Positions 24,580 to 33,517 of a stretch of 48,363 bases of DNA are shown one piece after another. The notes under the pieces were generated by a model. That model did no database searches and was not told the origin of the DNA. It saw only the letters and a program-made list of their open reading frames with translations. Both the position numbers and the translations under genes were made by a program. Position 1 is the first letter of the stretch. The number at the start of each line of letters is the position of its first letter. Source of the stretch: Candidatus Gastranaerophilales bacterium (GTDB lineage Bacteria > Cyanobacteriota > Vampirovibrionia > Gastranaerophilales > Gastranaerophilaceae); NCBI GenBank assembly GCA_910588555.1, contig CAJUPC010000006.1, positions 19,478 through 67,840 of the forward strand. Direction: 5' to 3'.

Positions 24580-25471
24580 CTTTTTTAACCTCTTTGATAA
24601 ATTTATTCTCAGGTATTACATTTACTCTTGTCATAATAAACGCTAAACCTGTCATATATACTCTTATGTGGTCTTTGTCGTAATTTTCAGCTTGAGTCAA
24701 ACCGACTGACGCAATATTGTATTCGTTAAGATTATTTTTGTTTGAAAGAAAAACTCTTTCAAGTATATTATCATTTGAAAGTTTTCTGAAAGCCTCGTCT
24801 GTCTTTGTCGTTTGAGGGTAAACAATATTTTCTTTTCCAATTGATGCTACAGCAATTGTATTTTCTGGAATATCAAGAGTCAACGAAGATGTGTAGTATT
24901 TGTTTGCCCCTATATATTTTGGAGAATTAAGTTCAATATTAATATATCTTGCGTCACCGTATTTAAGTGTTGATGTTTCTTCCAAAATCTGTTCAGCTTC
25001 AATGAGCCAAATTGTGCCATGTTTTTTTAGTTGATAAATACATTTTGATATCGAATAAAGTTCACCGATTGTTTTGAATTGACCAACTTCTTCTTCTGAT
25101 GTTGCAAAAGCTGTTTCTGTAACATAAACTCTTGCATAATTTTCATCGAACTCAATATTTGTAATTTCTGATGTGTATGAAATATCAGGATAAGTTTTCC
25201 ATGTATCTTCAACCATCTTCATGTAGATATCGTAATTAAATCCGTCAGAATTAACGAAATCTTTTGAATACACTGATTGCATTCCGATTAAATTGTGTTT
25301 GTTAGCCTGTTTAAGCATTTCGCCGAAAACGGCTTTCAATTCTGAAATAGTTGTTTTATTAATTTTATTTTGTTCAATTCTTGCTCTATGTTCTGATATT
25401 ATCCCTGCATTTGAGGGTGTTTGAATACTCAATAATAAAGCCAAAAGTATAAAAACGGATATCTTTTTCAT
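24563..25471 (-). CDS. Secreted protein of unknown function
   Basis: A 302-residue protein with a clear Sec signal peptide (KKISVFILLALLLSIQTPSNA). Residues 40-165 look like an NTF2/SnoaL-type fold: a long helix, then YARVYVTETAF and GTIWLIEAEQIL strands. The C-terminal part (175-290, INIELNSPKYIGANKYYTSSLTL, HIRVYMTGLAFIMTR) is a second beta-rich domain. I do not recognise the family. TATAAT ends 7 nt before the ATG, with TTTACT 17 bp further up and no ribosome site, so the mRNA is probably leaderless. It heads the unit with lspA and rluD. Confidence 0.7.
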   Translation of the reverse strand: MKKISVFILLALLLSIQTPSNAGIISEHRARIEQNKINKTTISELKAVFGEMLKQANKHNLIGMQSVYSKDFVNSDGFNYDIYMKMVEDTWKTYPDISYTSEITNIEFDENYARVYVTETAFATSEEEVGQFKTIGELYSISKCIYQLKKHGTIWLIEAEQILEETSTLKYGDARYINIELNSPKYIGANKYYTSSLTLDIPENTIAVASIGKENIVYPQTTKTDEAFRKLSNDNILERVFLSNKNNLNEYNIASVGLTQAENYDKDHIRVYMTGLAFIMTRVNVIPENKFIKEVKKDEQSK

Positions 25472-25596
25472 AATTTATATTATAATTGAAAAAACATATA
25501 AAGTAAATTATGTAAAACTTTTATAAGGATATTTTATTTTGAATTTTTCAATGATATAATTTAAATTAGTTTCAGATTATTGGAGAGAAATATAAT

Positions 25597-27441
25597 ATGT
25601 GCGGAATTGTCGGATATGTTGGAAATAAATCGGTAGTTGATATATTGCTTGACGGGCTTGAACAGCTTGAATACAGAGGATACGACTCATCAGGCGTTGC
25701 TGTTATGTGTGATGACGATATCAAAGTTTATAAAGCTATCGGTAAATTACAAAATTTGCGTGATACATTGAGAGGTCATGAAAAAGAGTTTACAGCTTCT
25801 ACTATGGGTATTGGTCATATTAGATGGGCAACACACGGTGCGCCGACGGTTTTGAACGCTCACCCGCATACTTGCACATGTGGAAATCTTGTTATTGTTC
25901 ATAACGGTATTATTGAAAATTACAAAGAGTTGCGCGAAGAATTAACAGCGTCAGGATGTGTATTCAGGTCGCAAACAGATACGGAAGCAGTTGCTCACCT
26001 TGTTGCAAGAAAATATGCCGAATGCGAAGATTTGACCGAAGCTGTTCGACTAGCTTCAGAAGAAATTGAAGGTGCTTATGCGCTTTGTGTTATGCACAAC
26101 GATTGCAAAAATAAACTGGTTATTACAAAAAGAAATGCACCGCTTCTTATCGGAGTTGGTGAGGGTGAATACTTTGCGGCTTCTGATGTTCCGGCAATTA
26201 TTAAACACACTAAAAAAGCTGTTTATCTTAACGATAATCAAATTGCAACATTAACTCCTGAAAGTATGTCAATTATTACTAACGAAGGCGAAAAAGTTGA
26301 ACCGAAAGTTGAAGTTTTACCTTGGGAACCTGTTGCATTGAGTAAAATGGGTTATAAACACTTTATGCTTAAAGAAATCCATGAACAGCCCGATGTTATC
26401 AGAAATATTCTTGTCGGAAGACTTCATGCTCCTGATGAACAAATTATTTTGAATGAAGTTAAACTTAATAAAGATACTTTGAAAAATCTTAACAGAATTC
26501 AAATTATTGCCTGCGGAACATCTTTGCATGCGGCTATGGTCGGTAAATATTTAATCGAAAGTTTTTGTGGAATTGCAGTTGATGTCGAAGCTTCAAGTGA
26601 GTATATTTACAGAAAAACGGTTACTGATGAACATACACTTGTTATAGGCGTTTCTCAATCGGGTGAAACTGCGGATACTTTGACTGCTATTAAACAGGCA
26701 AAAGCAAAAGGTTCGCATATTTTAATTATTACTAACCGTCCCGACAGTGCAATGGCTCGTGAAGCTGACAGCTTAATTCCTGTCAATGCAGGTATTGAAG
26801 TTTCTGTTGCAGCTACTAAATCATACATTGCTCAATTAATGGCATTTTATCTTTTGTCGTTATATATGGCAGAAATTAAAGACAGTATTGCATCTTCAAC
26901 TTTAACTTCTTTAAAGGCAGAATTAATGGTTTTACCGCAAAAAATTGAACAAATTCTTGCTCATAAAGATGAAATTCAAACAGTTGCAAGAGCTTATTCT
27001 AACAATAAAGATTTTATCTACATTGCACGCGGAATAAACTTCCCCTCAGCATTGGAAGGTGCATTAAAGCTAAAAGAAATCAGCTATATCAATGCTACTG
27101 GCTATTCTGCAGGTGAATTGAAACACGGTCCTATTGCAATGCTTGATGAAACAATGCCTGTATTGTCAATTCTTATGAACGGTTCTGTTTATGAAAAACT
27201 TCTATCAAACAGCGAAGAAGCAAAAGCCCGCAATGCGAGAATGATTGCTTTGACAAACTCAAAAGATGAAAAATTAAATGATTTGTTTGAACATATTATA
27301 AGAGTTCCGGATGTACAAGAGTTGTTCTCACCTATTATTTCAATTATTCCGTTGCAATTGCTTGCATACTATATCGCGGAATTTTTGGGTAAGGATGTTG
27401 ACCAGCCTAGAAACCTTGCAAAATCAGTTACTGTTGAATAA
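25597..27441 (+). CDS. glmS: Glutamine-fructose-6-phosphate aminotransferase
   Basis: Makes glucosamine 6-phosphate for peptidoglycan and lipopolysaccharide. The N-terminal class II amidotransferase has nucleophile Cys2 in MCGIVGYVG, RWATHG and HNGIIENY. Two SIS domains follow (IIACGTSLHAAMVGKYLIE, VSQSGETADTLTAIKQAK, ARGINFPSALEGALKLKEISYI). The ending DVDQPRNLAKSVTVE is universal. 614 residues, complete. GGAGAG lies before the ATG. No glmS ribozyme is recognisable in the short upstream gap. Confidence 0.98.
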   Translation: MCGIVGYVGNKSVVDILLDGLEQLEYRGYDSSGVAVMCDDDIKVYKAIGKLQNLRDTLRGHEKEFTASTMGIGHIRWATHGAPTVLNAHPHTCTCGNLVIVHNGIIENYKELREELTASGCVFRSQTDTEAVAHLVARKYAECEDLTEAVRLASEEIEGAYALCVMHNDCKNKLVITKRNAPLLIGVGEGEYFAASDVPAIIKHTKKAVYLNDNQIATLTPESMSIITNEGEKVEPKVEVLPWEPVALSKMGYKHFMLKEIHEQPDVIRNILVGRLHAPDEQIILNEVKLNKDTLKNLNRIQIIACGTSLHAAMVGKYLIESFCGIAVDVEASSEYIYRKTVTDEHTLVIGVSQSGETADTLTAIKQAKAKGSHILIITNRPDSAMAREADSLIPVNAGIEVSVAATKSYIAQLMAFYLLSLYMAEIKDSIASSTLTSLKAELMVLPQKIEQILAHKDEIQTVARAYSNNKDFIYIARGINFPSALEGALKLKEISYINATGYSAGELKHGPIAMLDETMPVLSILMNGSVYEKLLSNSEEAKARNARMIALTNSKDEKLNDLFEHIIRVPDVQELFSPIISIIPLQLLAYYIAEFLGKDVDQPRNLAKSVTVE

Positions 27442-27444
27442 TTA

Positions 27445-27476
27445 TAAAAAAGGAGGTTTTAAACCTCCTTTTTTAT
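27445..27476. terminator. glmS terminator
   Basis: AAAAAAGGAGGTTT pairs with AAACCTCCTTTTTT as a near-perfect symmetric hairpin, able to work on both strands. Confidence 0.9.
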
Positions 27477-27581
27477 AATTCTCAAGTATCGGCAAACTTT
27501 GGTAAAGGTATAAAGGAAGTACTTGACGGGGAACTTCGTTCAATATAAAATAGTTTTACAGTAATTTTGGGGAGATATATT

Positions 27582-28955
27582 ATGGGAGAGAATAACGTGT
27601 TGAAGAAATTCACTACTGCACAATTTTTAAACTTTGCATTAGGGTTTTTTGGCTTGCAGTTTGCGTGGCAGATGAGAATTATTTTATCAGGGCCGGTTAC
27701 TGAAAGTCTTGGAGCGTCTCCATTTATTTACGGGTTAATTTGGCTAGCAGGTCCGTTTACGGGAATGGTTGTACAGCCATTGGTCGGCGCTTTGAGCGAC
27801 AAGACAGTTTCTCCTCTTGGCAGACGCAGACCGTATTTGCTTGGCGGTGCGCTGCTGGCTTCTCTTGCATTATGGATATTTCCTAATTCTGCTAATATTG
27901 CAGAGTTTTTGCATAAAGTTACCGGTATGAATTTACCACCGTTGACTGCACTTGTTATTGCAGCAATTATGATTTGGGTTATTGACGCATGTGTGAATGT
28001 CGCTCAAGGTCCGTATAGAGCGTTGGTTCCCGATGTCGTACCTGAAGAACAGCATTCGCTTGCAAATTCATATATTAGCCTTGCTATAGGGCTTGGTTCT
28101 GTTGTTGCTGCAGGTACTGCACCGTTCTTGAAGTGGGCGTTTAATTATCAAATGTCTATTCCTGCACAATTTGTAATGGCGGCTTTAGCATTTACGCTTG
28201 GTATGATTTGGACTTGTTTAACTATTAAAGAACATAACAGCAGAAAAGAGCACGAAAAAGCTGAGGCAGTTGAAGATACGTTTTTTAATTCTTTGAAAAA
28301 TTTCTTTGCACTTTCTCCGGAAGTTTCAAAAATTTGTACAATGCAGTTTTTTACTTGGATTGGAACAATGTGTATGATGATTTTCTTTACGCAATATGCT
28401 GTTCATACAATTTATTATGTACCTGATTTGACAACTGCTGCTGAAAGTACAAAAGAGTTATACGCACAGGCAACATTGAACGGAACTAATTTTTCTTCAA
28501 TTTGTTTTGCAATTTTTAATTTGATTTGTTTCCTTGTTGCAATTCCTATTGGAATTTTGTCAGCAAAATATTCAAATAAAAAAGTTCATATAATTTCGTT
28601 GTTTACAATGATTTTGGCTTATCTTGGAATGTTCTTTTTCAAAAGTCCTAAAGCCGTTGCTGCTTGTATGGGACTTGCAGGTATCGGCTGGGCTAGTATT
28701 TGTGCTTTGCCTTTTGCTATGCTTTCTCAGTTTATTAAAAAAGGAACAGAAGGTTCTGTAATGGGTATATTTAATATCTTTATTGCCGGTCCGCAGGTAT
28801 TTGTATGTACGCTTGTTGCGTGGTTTATTTCAAAATGCTCTTTTACAATGGGCTCGGATTACATAAATTATCATTGGGAATATGCATTTATTATTGGTGC
28901 AGTTTGTCTTGCGCTTGCGGCTGTAATTGCAAATACGGTTAAGGAAAGGGCATAA
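27582..28955 (+). CDS. MFS transporter, SLC45/sugar-symporter type
   Basis: Twelve-helix major facilitator of 457 residues. The loop 2-3 signature GALSDKTVSPLGRRRPYLLGG matches the SLC45/sucrose and GPH-related disaccharide symporters. FLNFALGFFGLQFAWQMR and the acidic IDACVNVAQGPYRALVPDV in helix 4 are also typical. The substrate is probably a sugar or glycoside, by inference. ATG 27582 is chosen because GGGGAG (27569-27573) lies just upstream. The radical SAM gene follows 7 bases on and is likely co-transcribed. Confidence 0.85.
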   Translation: MGENNVLKKFTTAQFLNFALGFFGLQFAWQMRIILSGPVTESLGASPFIYGLIWLAGPFTGMVVQPLVGALSDKTVSPLGRRRPYLLGGALLASLALWIFPNSANIAEFLHKVTGMNLPPLTALVIAAIMIWVIDACVNVAQGPYRALVPDVVPEEQHSLANSYISLAIGLGSVVAAGTAPFLKWAFNYQMSIPAQFVMAALAFTLGMIWTCLTIKEHNSRKEHEKAEAVEDTFFNSLKNFFALSPEVSKICTMQFFTWIGTMCMMIFFTQYAVHTIYYVPDLTTAAESTKELYAQATLNGTNFSSICFAIFNLICFLVAIPIGILSAKYSNKKVHIISLFTMILAYLGMFFFKSPKAVAACMGLAGIGWASICALPFAMLSQFIKKGTEGSVMGIFNIFIAGPQVFVCTLVAWFISKCSFTMGSDYINYHWEYAFIIGAVCLALAAVIANTVKERA

Positions 28956-28962
28956 CTGCATT

Positions 28963-30360
28963 ATGGTTCAAAAAAAAATATTTCTTATTTATCCGCCGTC
29001 ACCAGTTTTGAACAGGGAAGACAGATGTCAGCAGCCGACCAAGGAATTATTGGTAATTCCTCCGCTTCCTCCGTCTGATTTGATGTATCTTGCTGCTGTT
29101 GCAGAAAAAGCAGGTTTGCAGGCTAAAATCCATGATTACAGTCAAGGCGGTGATTTGATTGAGGATTTGAAAGAATTTCAGCCTGATTATTTGCTAATTA
29201 ATGCGGCAACACCGACTTTAGAACATGATTTGCTTTCGTTGAAAGTTGCGAAAGAAATTGTATCTGATGTTGTTACAATTGCAAAGGGTGCGGCATTTTT
29301 AACTCTTGCAAAAGAAGTTCTTGAAAATCACAAAGAACTTGATATGGTGATTTTTGGTGAAGCTGAAGAAACATTAAGAGAAATTCTTGAAGAAAAACCG
29401 AAAAATGAAATTTTGGGGCTTTATTATCGAGATGATTTATTGATAAATTTTACGGGTGTAAGACCGTTTATCGAAAATCTTGATGAAATCCCTTTCCCGG
29501 CACGTCATTTGGTTGACAATACAATATACAGACGTCCCGATAATAACAAAGTTCAGGCAGTTATAAAGGTTTCCAGAGGTTGTCCGTTCCATTGCTTTTT
29601 CTGTCTTGCAACACCTGTTTCGGGTGCAAAAGTCAGACGCAGAAGCGTTGAAAATATTATTGCCGAACTCAAGGAATGCGTTGAAAAATATAATATAACA
29701 AATTTCTTATTCTGGTCTGATATTTTTAACATTGATAAAGAATGGACACTTAATTTGTGTAATACGATTATCGAAAGCGGTTTGAAAATTACATGGTCAG
29801 CAAATACAAGAGCCGATACCGCAGATTTAGAAATGGCTCAAATGATGTATAAATCAGGGTGCCGCCTTGTAAGTATCGGTGTTGAAAGCGGTTCTCAATA
29901 TATGCTTGAAAAAATGGGTAAAAAGATTACTCTTGAAGATGTAAGACGGACCGTAAAAACTTTTAAAAAAGCTAAAATCAGGATTTATAACTATTTTGTA
30001 ATTGGGTTACCATGGGAAAGTGAAGAAACGGCAGAAGAAACAATCAAATTGGCAATAGAATTGAACAGTGATTTTATAAGTTTTTATACCGCAACTCCAC
30101 TTCCCGGGTCAAGGTTCTATGATTACGCAAAAGCAAATAATTTGTTTGATAAAAATACATCTTTTGAAAGTGCGTATTTTTATCCTGCAGTAAACACACA
30201 TTTTTTAACTAAGGAAAGAGTTTTTGAACTTCATAAATCAGCGATTAAGCGTTTTTATTTAAGACCGTTATATATTTTAAAAATGTTGTTTAAGATACGC
30301 TCATTTGCCGAAGTTAAAAATTACTTTACCGCGGGAATGAATTTAATATTAAGAAAGTAG
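28963..30360 (+). CDS. B12-binding-domain radical SAM protein
   Basis: A 465-residue class B-type radical SAM enzyme. Residues 1-150 form a cobalamin-binding-like domain (PPLPPSDLMYLAAVAEKAG, DMVIFGEAEETL). The [4Fe-4S] motif is CPFHCFFC (Cys207, 211, 214), followed by GVESGSQYMLEKMGK and FVIGLPWESEETAEETI. Relatives include BchE, HpnP and HpnJ-type enzymes. The substrate is not predictable. ATG 28963 is set by AAGGAAAGGG 12 bases upstream. It lies between an MFS transporter and a prepilin gene (13-base gap), so it may share an mRNA with both. Confidence 0.88.
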   Translation: MVQKKIFLIYPPSPVLNREDRCQQPTKELLVIPPLPPSDLMYLAAVAEKAGLQAKIHDYSQGGDLIEDLKEFQPDYLLINAATPTLEHDLLSLKVAKEIVSDVVTIAKGAAFLTLAKEVLENHKELDMVIFGEAEETLREILEEKPKNEILGLYYRDDLLINFTGVRPFIENLDEIPFPARHLVDNTIYRRPDNNKVQAVIKVSRGCPFHCFFCLATPVSGAKVRRRSVENIIAELKECVEKYNITNFLFWSDIFNIDKEWTLNLCNTIIESGLKITWSANTRADTADLEMAQMMYKSGCRLVSIGVESGSQYMLEKMGKKITLEDVRRTVKTFKKAKIRIYNYFVIGLPWESEETAEETIKLAIELNSDFISFYTATPLPGSRFYDYAKANNLFDKNTSFESAYFYPAVNTHFLTKERVFELHKSAIKRFYLRPLYILKMLFKIRSFAEVKNYFTAGMNLILRK

Positions 30361-30373
30361 AAAGGAGCTAAAA

Positions 30374-31090
30374 ATGAAAGTTTTAAAATTTAACCATGTT
30401 GCCGGGTGGGTCGGCACTCTAGGCTCAGCTCCTGCGTTTACACTATCTGAAGTGTTAATAACACTCGGCATTATTGGTATAGTTGCGGCATTGACTATGC
30501 CGTCGTTAATTCAAAACCATAAAAAACATGTTATTGAAACACGTCTTTTGAAATTTTATTCAACCATGAATCAGGCTGTCAAACTGTCAGTTATTGATAA
30601 TTCAGAAACCCGAAATTGGATATTTCCTGATTATTATGCAGGGCAAACTTCACCTGAAGAAGTGGAAGAATTTTATAATAAATATTTCAAAAAATATATT
30701 AATACAGCAAAAACTGATATTATAAATTTTGATGATTCCAGATAGTTTGTAATTTATTTTCTTGACGGTTCGTCGGCTCGTCTGGGCTGGCAAGGGCATG
30801 ATTGGCATTATTTTCCTAATGCAAAGGAAATGATAGATAATATTGAAGATATAGACGGTCGCAATTATTGGGCGTTCGGTTTTTATCCTACAACAAGTGA
30901 ACATGCTTATACTATAGCACATTATTACAACAAAGGTATTGAACCCTATATTCCGCATTATATAAAGGATGAGGACGGGAAAATATTATATAAAACTGAT
31001 GACAGCAAACTTTATGAAGCAAAAGCTTATACTGCGATAATTCAGCGCAACAGCTGGAAAATACCTGAGGATTATCCTTTTAAATTTTAA
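30374..31090 (+). pseudogene. Prepilin-like protein 4, interrupted by an in-frame amber codon
   Basis: Starts ATG 30374 behind AAAGGAG. The leader MKVLKFNHVAGWVGTLGSAP precedes AFTLSEVLITLGIIGIVAALTMPSL, so leader and pilin body are in frame here. At codon 124 a TAG (30743-30745) interrupts it. The same frame then continues FVIYFLDGSSARLGWQGH and on to the family ending WKIPEDYPFKF at 31090. The continuation aligns with the matching region of prepilin 3 (VYLANGSAFIVSYG), so this is one 239-codon gene with a nonsense codon. Internal restart, readthrough or simple inactivation are possible. Other genes here use TAG as a normal stop. The leader holds an interrupted 11-nt G-rich stretch where other copies have G10. 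Confidence 0.8.
30401..30423 (+). repeat. Interrupted G-rich version of the tract element
   Basis: GCC-GGGTGGGTCGG-CACTCTAGGC aligns with copy 1 (TTC-G10-CACTTATAGC). The tract equivalent at 30404-30414 is 11 nt with T and C interruptions, is in frame, and cannot slip easily. Confidence 0.6.
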
Positions 31091-31106
31091 TATTTTAGCG
31101 TACAAT

Positions 31107-31138
31107 AAAAAAGCCCCCCAAATCGGAGAGCTTTTTTT
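31107..31138. terminator. Terminator between prepilin 4 and ycf23
   Basis: AAAAAAGCCCCCC, a short loop, then GGAGAGCTTTTTTT. The stem has A-C mismatches but is flanked by A and T runs between convergent genes. Confidence 0.65.
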
Positions 31139-31153
31139 ATTTAGTTATTAGTT

Positions 31154-31912
31154 CTATACTAATTCAACAACTTTCATTGTGTTTCTTGAAGCGATTTCAA
31201 CAAGGCTTCTTGCAGTAGCCATCATTGAAAGTTCTGAATCCATTTTGTTGATACAAGAACCGCAACCGATAGCAGAAGCACCTGCTGCAAATGCAAACGG
31301 AGCTGTTGTCGGATTGATTGCTGTTGCTGTCATAATCGGCAAGTCAATGTTTCTTGAAAGTTCAATTGTGTTAGAAATTGTAAGTTCTGCTCTTTCCATC
31401 AAACCTCTTGCACCTTCTGAAATTTCAGAAGATGAGAAGTGTCCTTCTGTTTGGATTAAGTCAATACCCATTGTTTCAAGTTTTCTAGCCAATTCGATTT
31501 GTTCAGCGATAGCCAATTCACCAGGAATTGTTACTGAGAAGAATGTTCTTGTGTCGCCTAACAAGCTCAATGTTTCGTTTACTAAAGATAAAACTTGTTC
31601 TGCAGAGAATGACATTCCTTTTTTGTAAAGAACATCAAAGTTACCTAATTCAATAGCGTCAGCGCCCATTTCTACGGCTTTAACCAATTCAGAAGGAACA
31701 ATTGAAGATACGAAAATCGGCATATCAGTCATTTCTCTGATTTCAGAAATAATTTCAGGTTTAGCACAGATATCAACTGCTGAAGCACCTGATTGTTCTG
31801 CTGATGTTACAACTTTTTTAATGTTTTCGATATCGAAATTATCAATACCTGCGATAATTTTAACAGCTCTTTTTTCTGTTAAGTGTTGTCTGAATAATTC
31901 AATTCTTGCCAT
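31154..31912 (-). CDS. ycf23: Ycf23/DUF561 family protein
   Basis: A TIM-barrel-like protein of 252 residues. Diagnostic stretches are KIIAGIDNFDIENIKKVV, SGASAVDICAKPEII, MPIFVSSIVPSELVKAVEMGADAIELGNFD and LIQTEGHFSSS. These match Ycf23 (DUF561), a conserved family of cyanobacteria and red-algal plastids with no established biochemical function. Its presence is the best single hint of a cyanobacterial lineage. AAGGAG lies 10 bases before the ATG. It is a single-gene unit convergent with prepilin 4. Confidence 0.85.
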   Translation of the reverse strand: MARIELFRQHLTEKRAVKIIAGIDNFDIENIKKVVTSAEQSGASAVDICAKPEIISEIREMTDMPIFVSSIVPSELVKAVEMGADAIELGNFDVLYKKGMSFSAEQVLSLVNETLSLLGDTRTFFSVTIPGELAIAEQIELARKLETMGIDLIQTEGHFSSSEISEGARGLMERAELTISNTIELSRNIDLPIMTATAINPTTAPFAFAAGASAIGCGSCINKMDSELSMMATARSLVEIASRNTMKVVELV

Positions 31913-32046
31913 AATAATATGTCTCCTTTATGTAAAAATAAACTTTTTCCTGAATTATACATTAAAATTGTAATAATTACAATAACTAACCTGAAAAAAT
32001 TTTTTTAGGGTAATGTGCGAAGTTTAAAATTAAGGATAATAAGTAT

Positions 32047-32748
32047 ATGACTAAGAAAATTATTTTATTTATAACTTTTATAATGTTTAGTATATTACCT
32101 GTTACGGCGCAGAATTTCAGTGCTGACGAAATGGTAAATATAAGTGTTTATGAAAAAATTAACCCTGCAATCGTTTCGATTGACGCTAATTTATCTGACG
32201 GGTTTTCGGCAGGAACAGGCTGTATTGTAAGACGTGACGGTGTTATTTTGACCGGTTCGCATGTTATCGACGGTGCGAAAGATATCGAGGTTACAACTTC
32301 TGACGGAAAATCTTATAAGGCGTCAGTTCTTGCAAAAATGGGCAAGAATAAGGATTTGGCCCTTCTAAAAATTGACTGCAAGAATTCTTTAAGAACAATT
32401 TCTTTCGGCGATTCAGAGCAGGTAAAAGTCGGACAAAAAGTTCTTGCTATAGGTAATCCTTTCGGATTTGCAGGTACTTTAACTTCGGGAATTGTGTCAA
32501 GAATTGACTATGCAAAAGGCAGAATTCAAACAGATGCGGCGATTAATCCCGGTTGTTCTGGCGGACCATTATTGAATTCTCAGGGTGAAGTTATAGGAAT
32601 TTCACAGTCAATTTACAATCCTGATAACAATATTTCAAATATTGGTATAGGTTTTGCAATTCCTGTTAATGACGCTAAAAAGTTTATTGAAACTGCAAAC
32701 TTGAATGACGCATCGTTGACAAATAAAAAACGCTTTGCCTCTAAATAA
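32047..32748 (+). CDS. Secreted HtrA/DegP-like serine protease without PDZ domain
   Basis: Trypsin-fold S1C protease of 233 residues with a Sec signal peptide (1-21, cut after VTA). The triad is His72 (LTGSHVID), Asp103 (NKDLALLK) and Ser171. The oxyanion block reads NPGCSGGPLL, with Cys170 where most HtrA enzymes have Asn (GNSGG). IGNPFGFAGTLTSGIVS is canonical. It stops after the protease domain, so it lacks PDZ regulation and is likely periplasmic. An AAGGA site is present. It lies 21 bases upstream of mlaE in the same direction. Confidence 0.9.
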   Translation: MTKKIILFITFIMFSILPVTAQNFSADEMVNISVYEKINPAIVSIDANLSDGFSAGTGCIVRRDGVILTGSHVIDGAKDIEVTTSDGKSYKASVLAKMGKNKDLALLKIDCKNSLRTISFGDSEQVKVGQKVLAIGNPFGFAGTLTSGIVSRIDYAKGRIQTDAAINPGCSGGPLLNSQGEVIGISQSIYNPDNNISNIGIGFAIPVNDAKKFIETANLNDASLTNKKRFASK

Positions 32749-32754
32749 ATTTTC

Positions 32755-32763
32755 TGCTATAAT
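32755..32763 (+). promoter_or_regulatory. Extended -10 promoter directly before mlaE
   Basis: TGC followed by TATAAT (32758-32763) with TTGCCT at 32735-32740 (17-bp spacer). The hexamer ends 6 nt before the mlaE ATG, implying a leaderless transcript. Confidence 0.5.
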
Positions 32764-32769
32764 TAAACC

Positions 32770-33498
32770 ATGATTGAATTCTTGGGTTTATGTGTACAGA
32801 ATTTAATAAAGAGTATAAAATACCTGTTTCAGGTGCGATTTTCATCTGTCATAGCGCAGGCTGCGGCTATAAGTTACGATTCTTTGCCGATTTCATTGAT
32901 AATCGCATTTATTGCAGCGGCTGTTATTGCAATTCAGGTATCCAAACAGTTTCTAATGAGCGGAGCGGAAACATATATTGGCGGAACAATTGCTATTGTA
33001 ATGATAAGAGAGATTGCGCCGGGATTTGTTGCACTGGCAATAGGAGCAAGAGCCGGAACCGCGATTTCTGCCGAAATCGCCAATATGCAGGTTACAAGTC
33101 AGGTTGACGCCATGAAAACTTTAAAAGTCGACCCTGTAGGTTATTATTTTACTCCCAGAATTATCGCCTCTGCAATTACTGTTCCTATGGTTGTTTTACT
33201 CGCTGAATTTATCGGAATTGCAGGTGGAATGCTTGTTTCAAATGCAACAATAGATTTGCACCCTGCAAGATATATAAATTCTGTTTGGCTTTGGATGTCC
33301 ACCCGTGATATTTATATTAGCCTTTTAAAAGCTTCGATTTTTGGAGGATTAATAGCACTAGTGTGTGCGACGCAGGGATATCAGACTCGCGGCGGTGCAA
33401 AAGAAGTCGGAATATCAACAACTCAGGCTGCAATTTTATCAACAATTTATATGCTTGTTGCCGACTTTTTGATTAACCTTGTTTTTTATATTTTATAG
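32770..33498 (+). CDS. mlaE: MlaE-family lipid ABC transporter permease
   Basis: Inner-membrane permease of the MlaE/YrbE/TGD1 family, which moves phospholipid between the inner and outer membranes. Of 242 residues, five hydrophobic helices are visible. Signature stretches are FIAAAVIAIQVSKQ, REIAPGFVALAIGARAGTAISAEIANMQVTSQVDAM and LKASIFGGLIALVCATQGYQTRGGAKEVGISTTQA. The ATPase (MlaF) and MCE protein (MlaD) genes are not next to it, so the complex is encoded elsewhere. There is no ribosome site. Confidence 0.92.
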   Translation: MIEFLGLCVQNLIKSIKYLFQVRFSSVIAQAAAISYDSLPISLIIAFIAAAVIAIQVSKQFLMSGAETYIGGTIAIVMIREIAPGFVALAIGARAGTAISAEIANMQVTSQVDAMKTLKVDPVGYYFTPRIIASAITVPMVVLLAEFIGIAGGMLVSNATIDLHPARYINSVWLWMSTRDIYISLLKASIFGGLIALVCATQGYQTRGGAKEVGISTTQAAILSTIYMLVADFLINLVFYIL

Positions 33499-33517
33499 AC
33501 AGAAACATCATATTTGA

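Noticed and set aside
25500..25596. glmS ribozyme upstream of glmS
   Set aside because: The gap is too short and lacks the recognisable core. A plain GGAGAG ribosome site is present.
28970..28978. A9 run at the start of the radical SAM gene as a phase switch
   Set aside because: A runs of this size are expected in AT-rich DNA and the gene is in frame.
30743..30745. TAG reassigned to an amino acid
   Set aside because: TAG is the normal stop of several genes here (trmH-type, ruvA, radical SAM, the 42787 gene), and no other gene has an internal TAG.
31179..31628. Open frame opposite ycf23
   Set aside because: Antisense shadow of a conserved gene.
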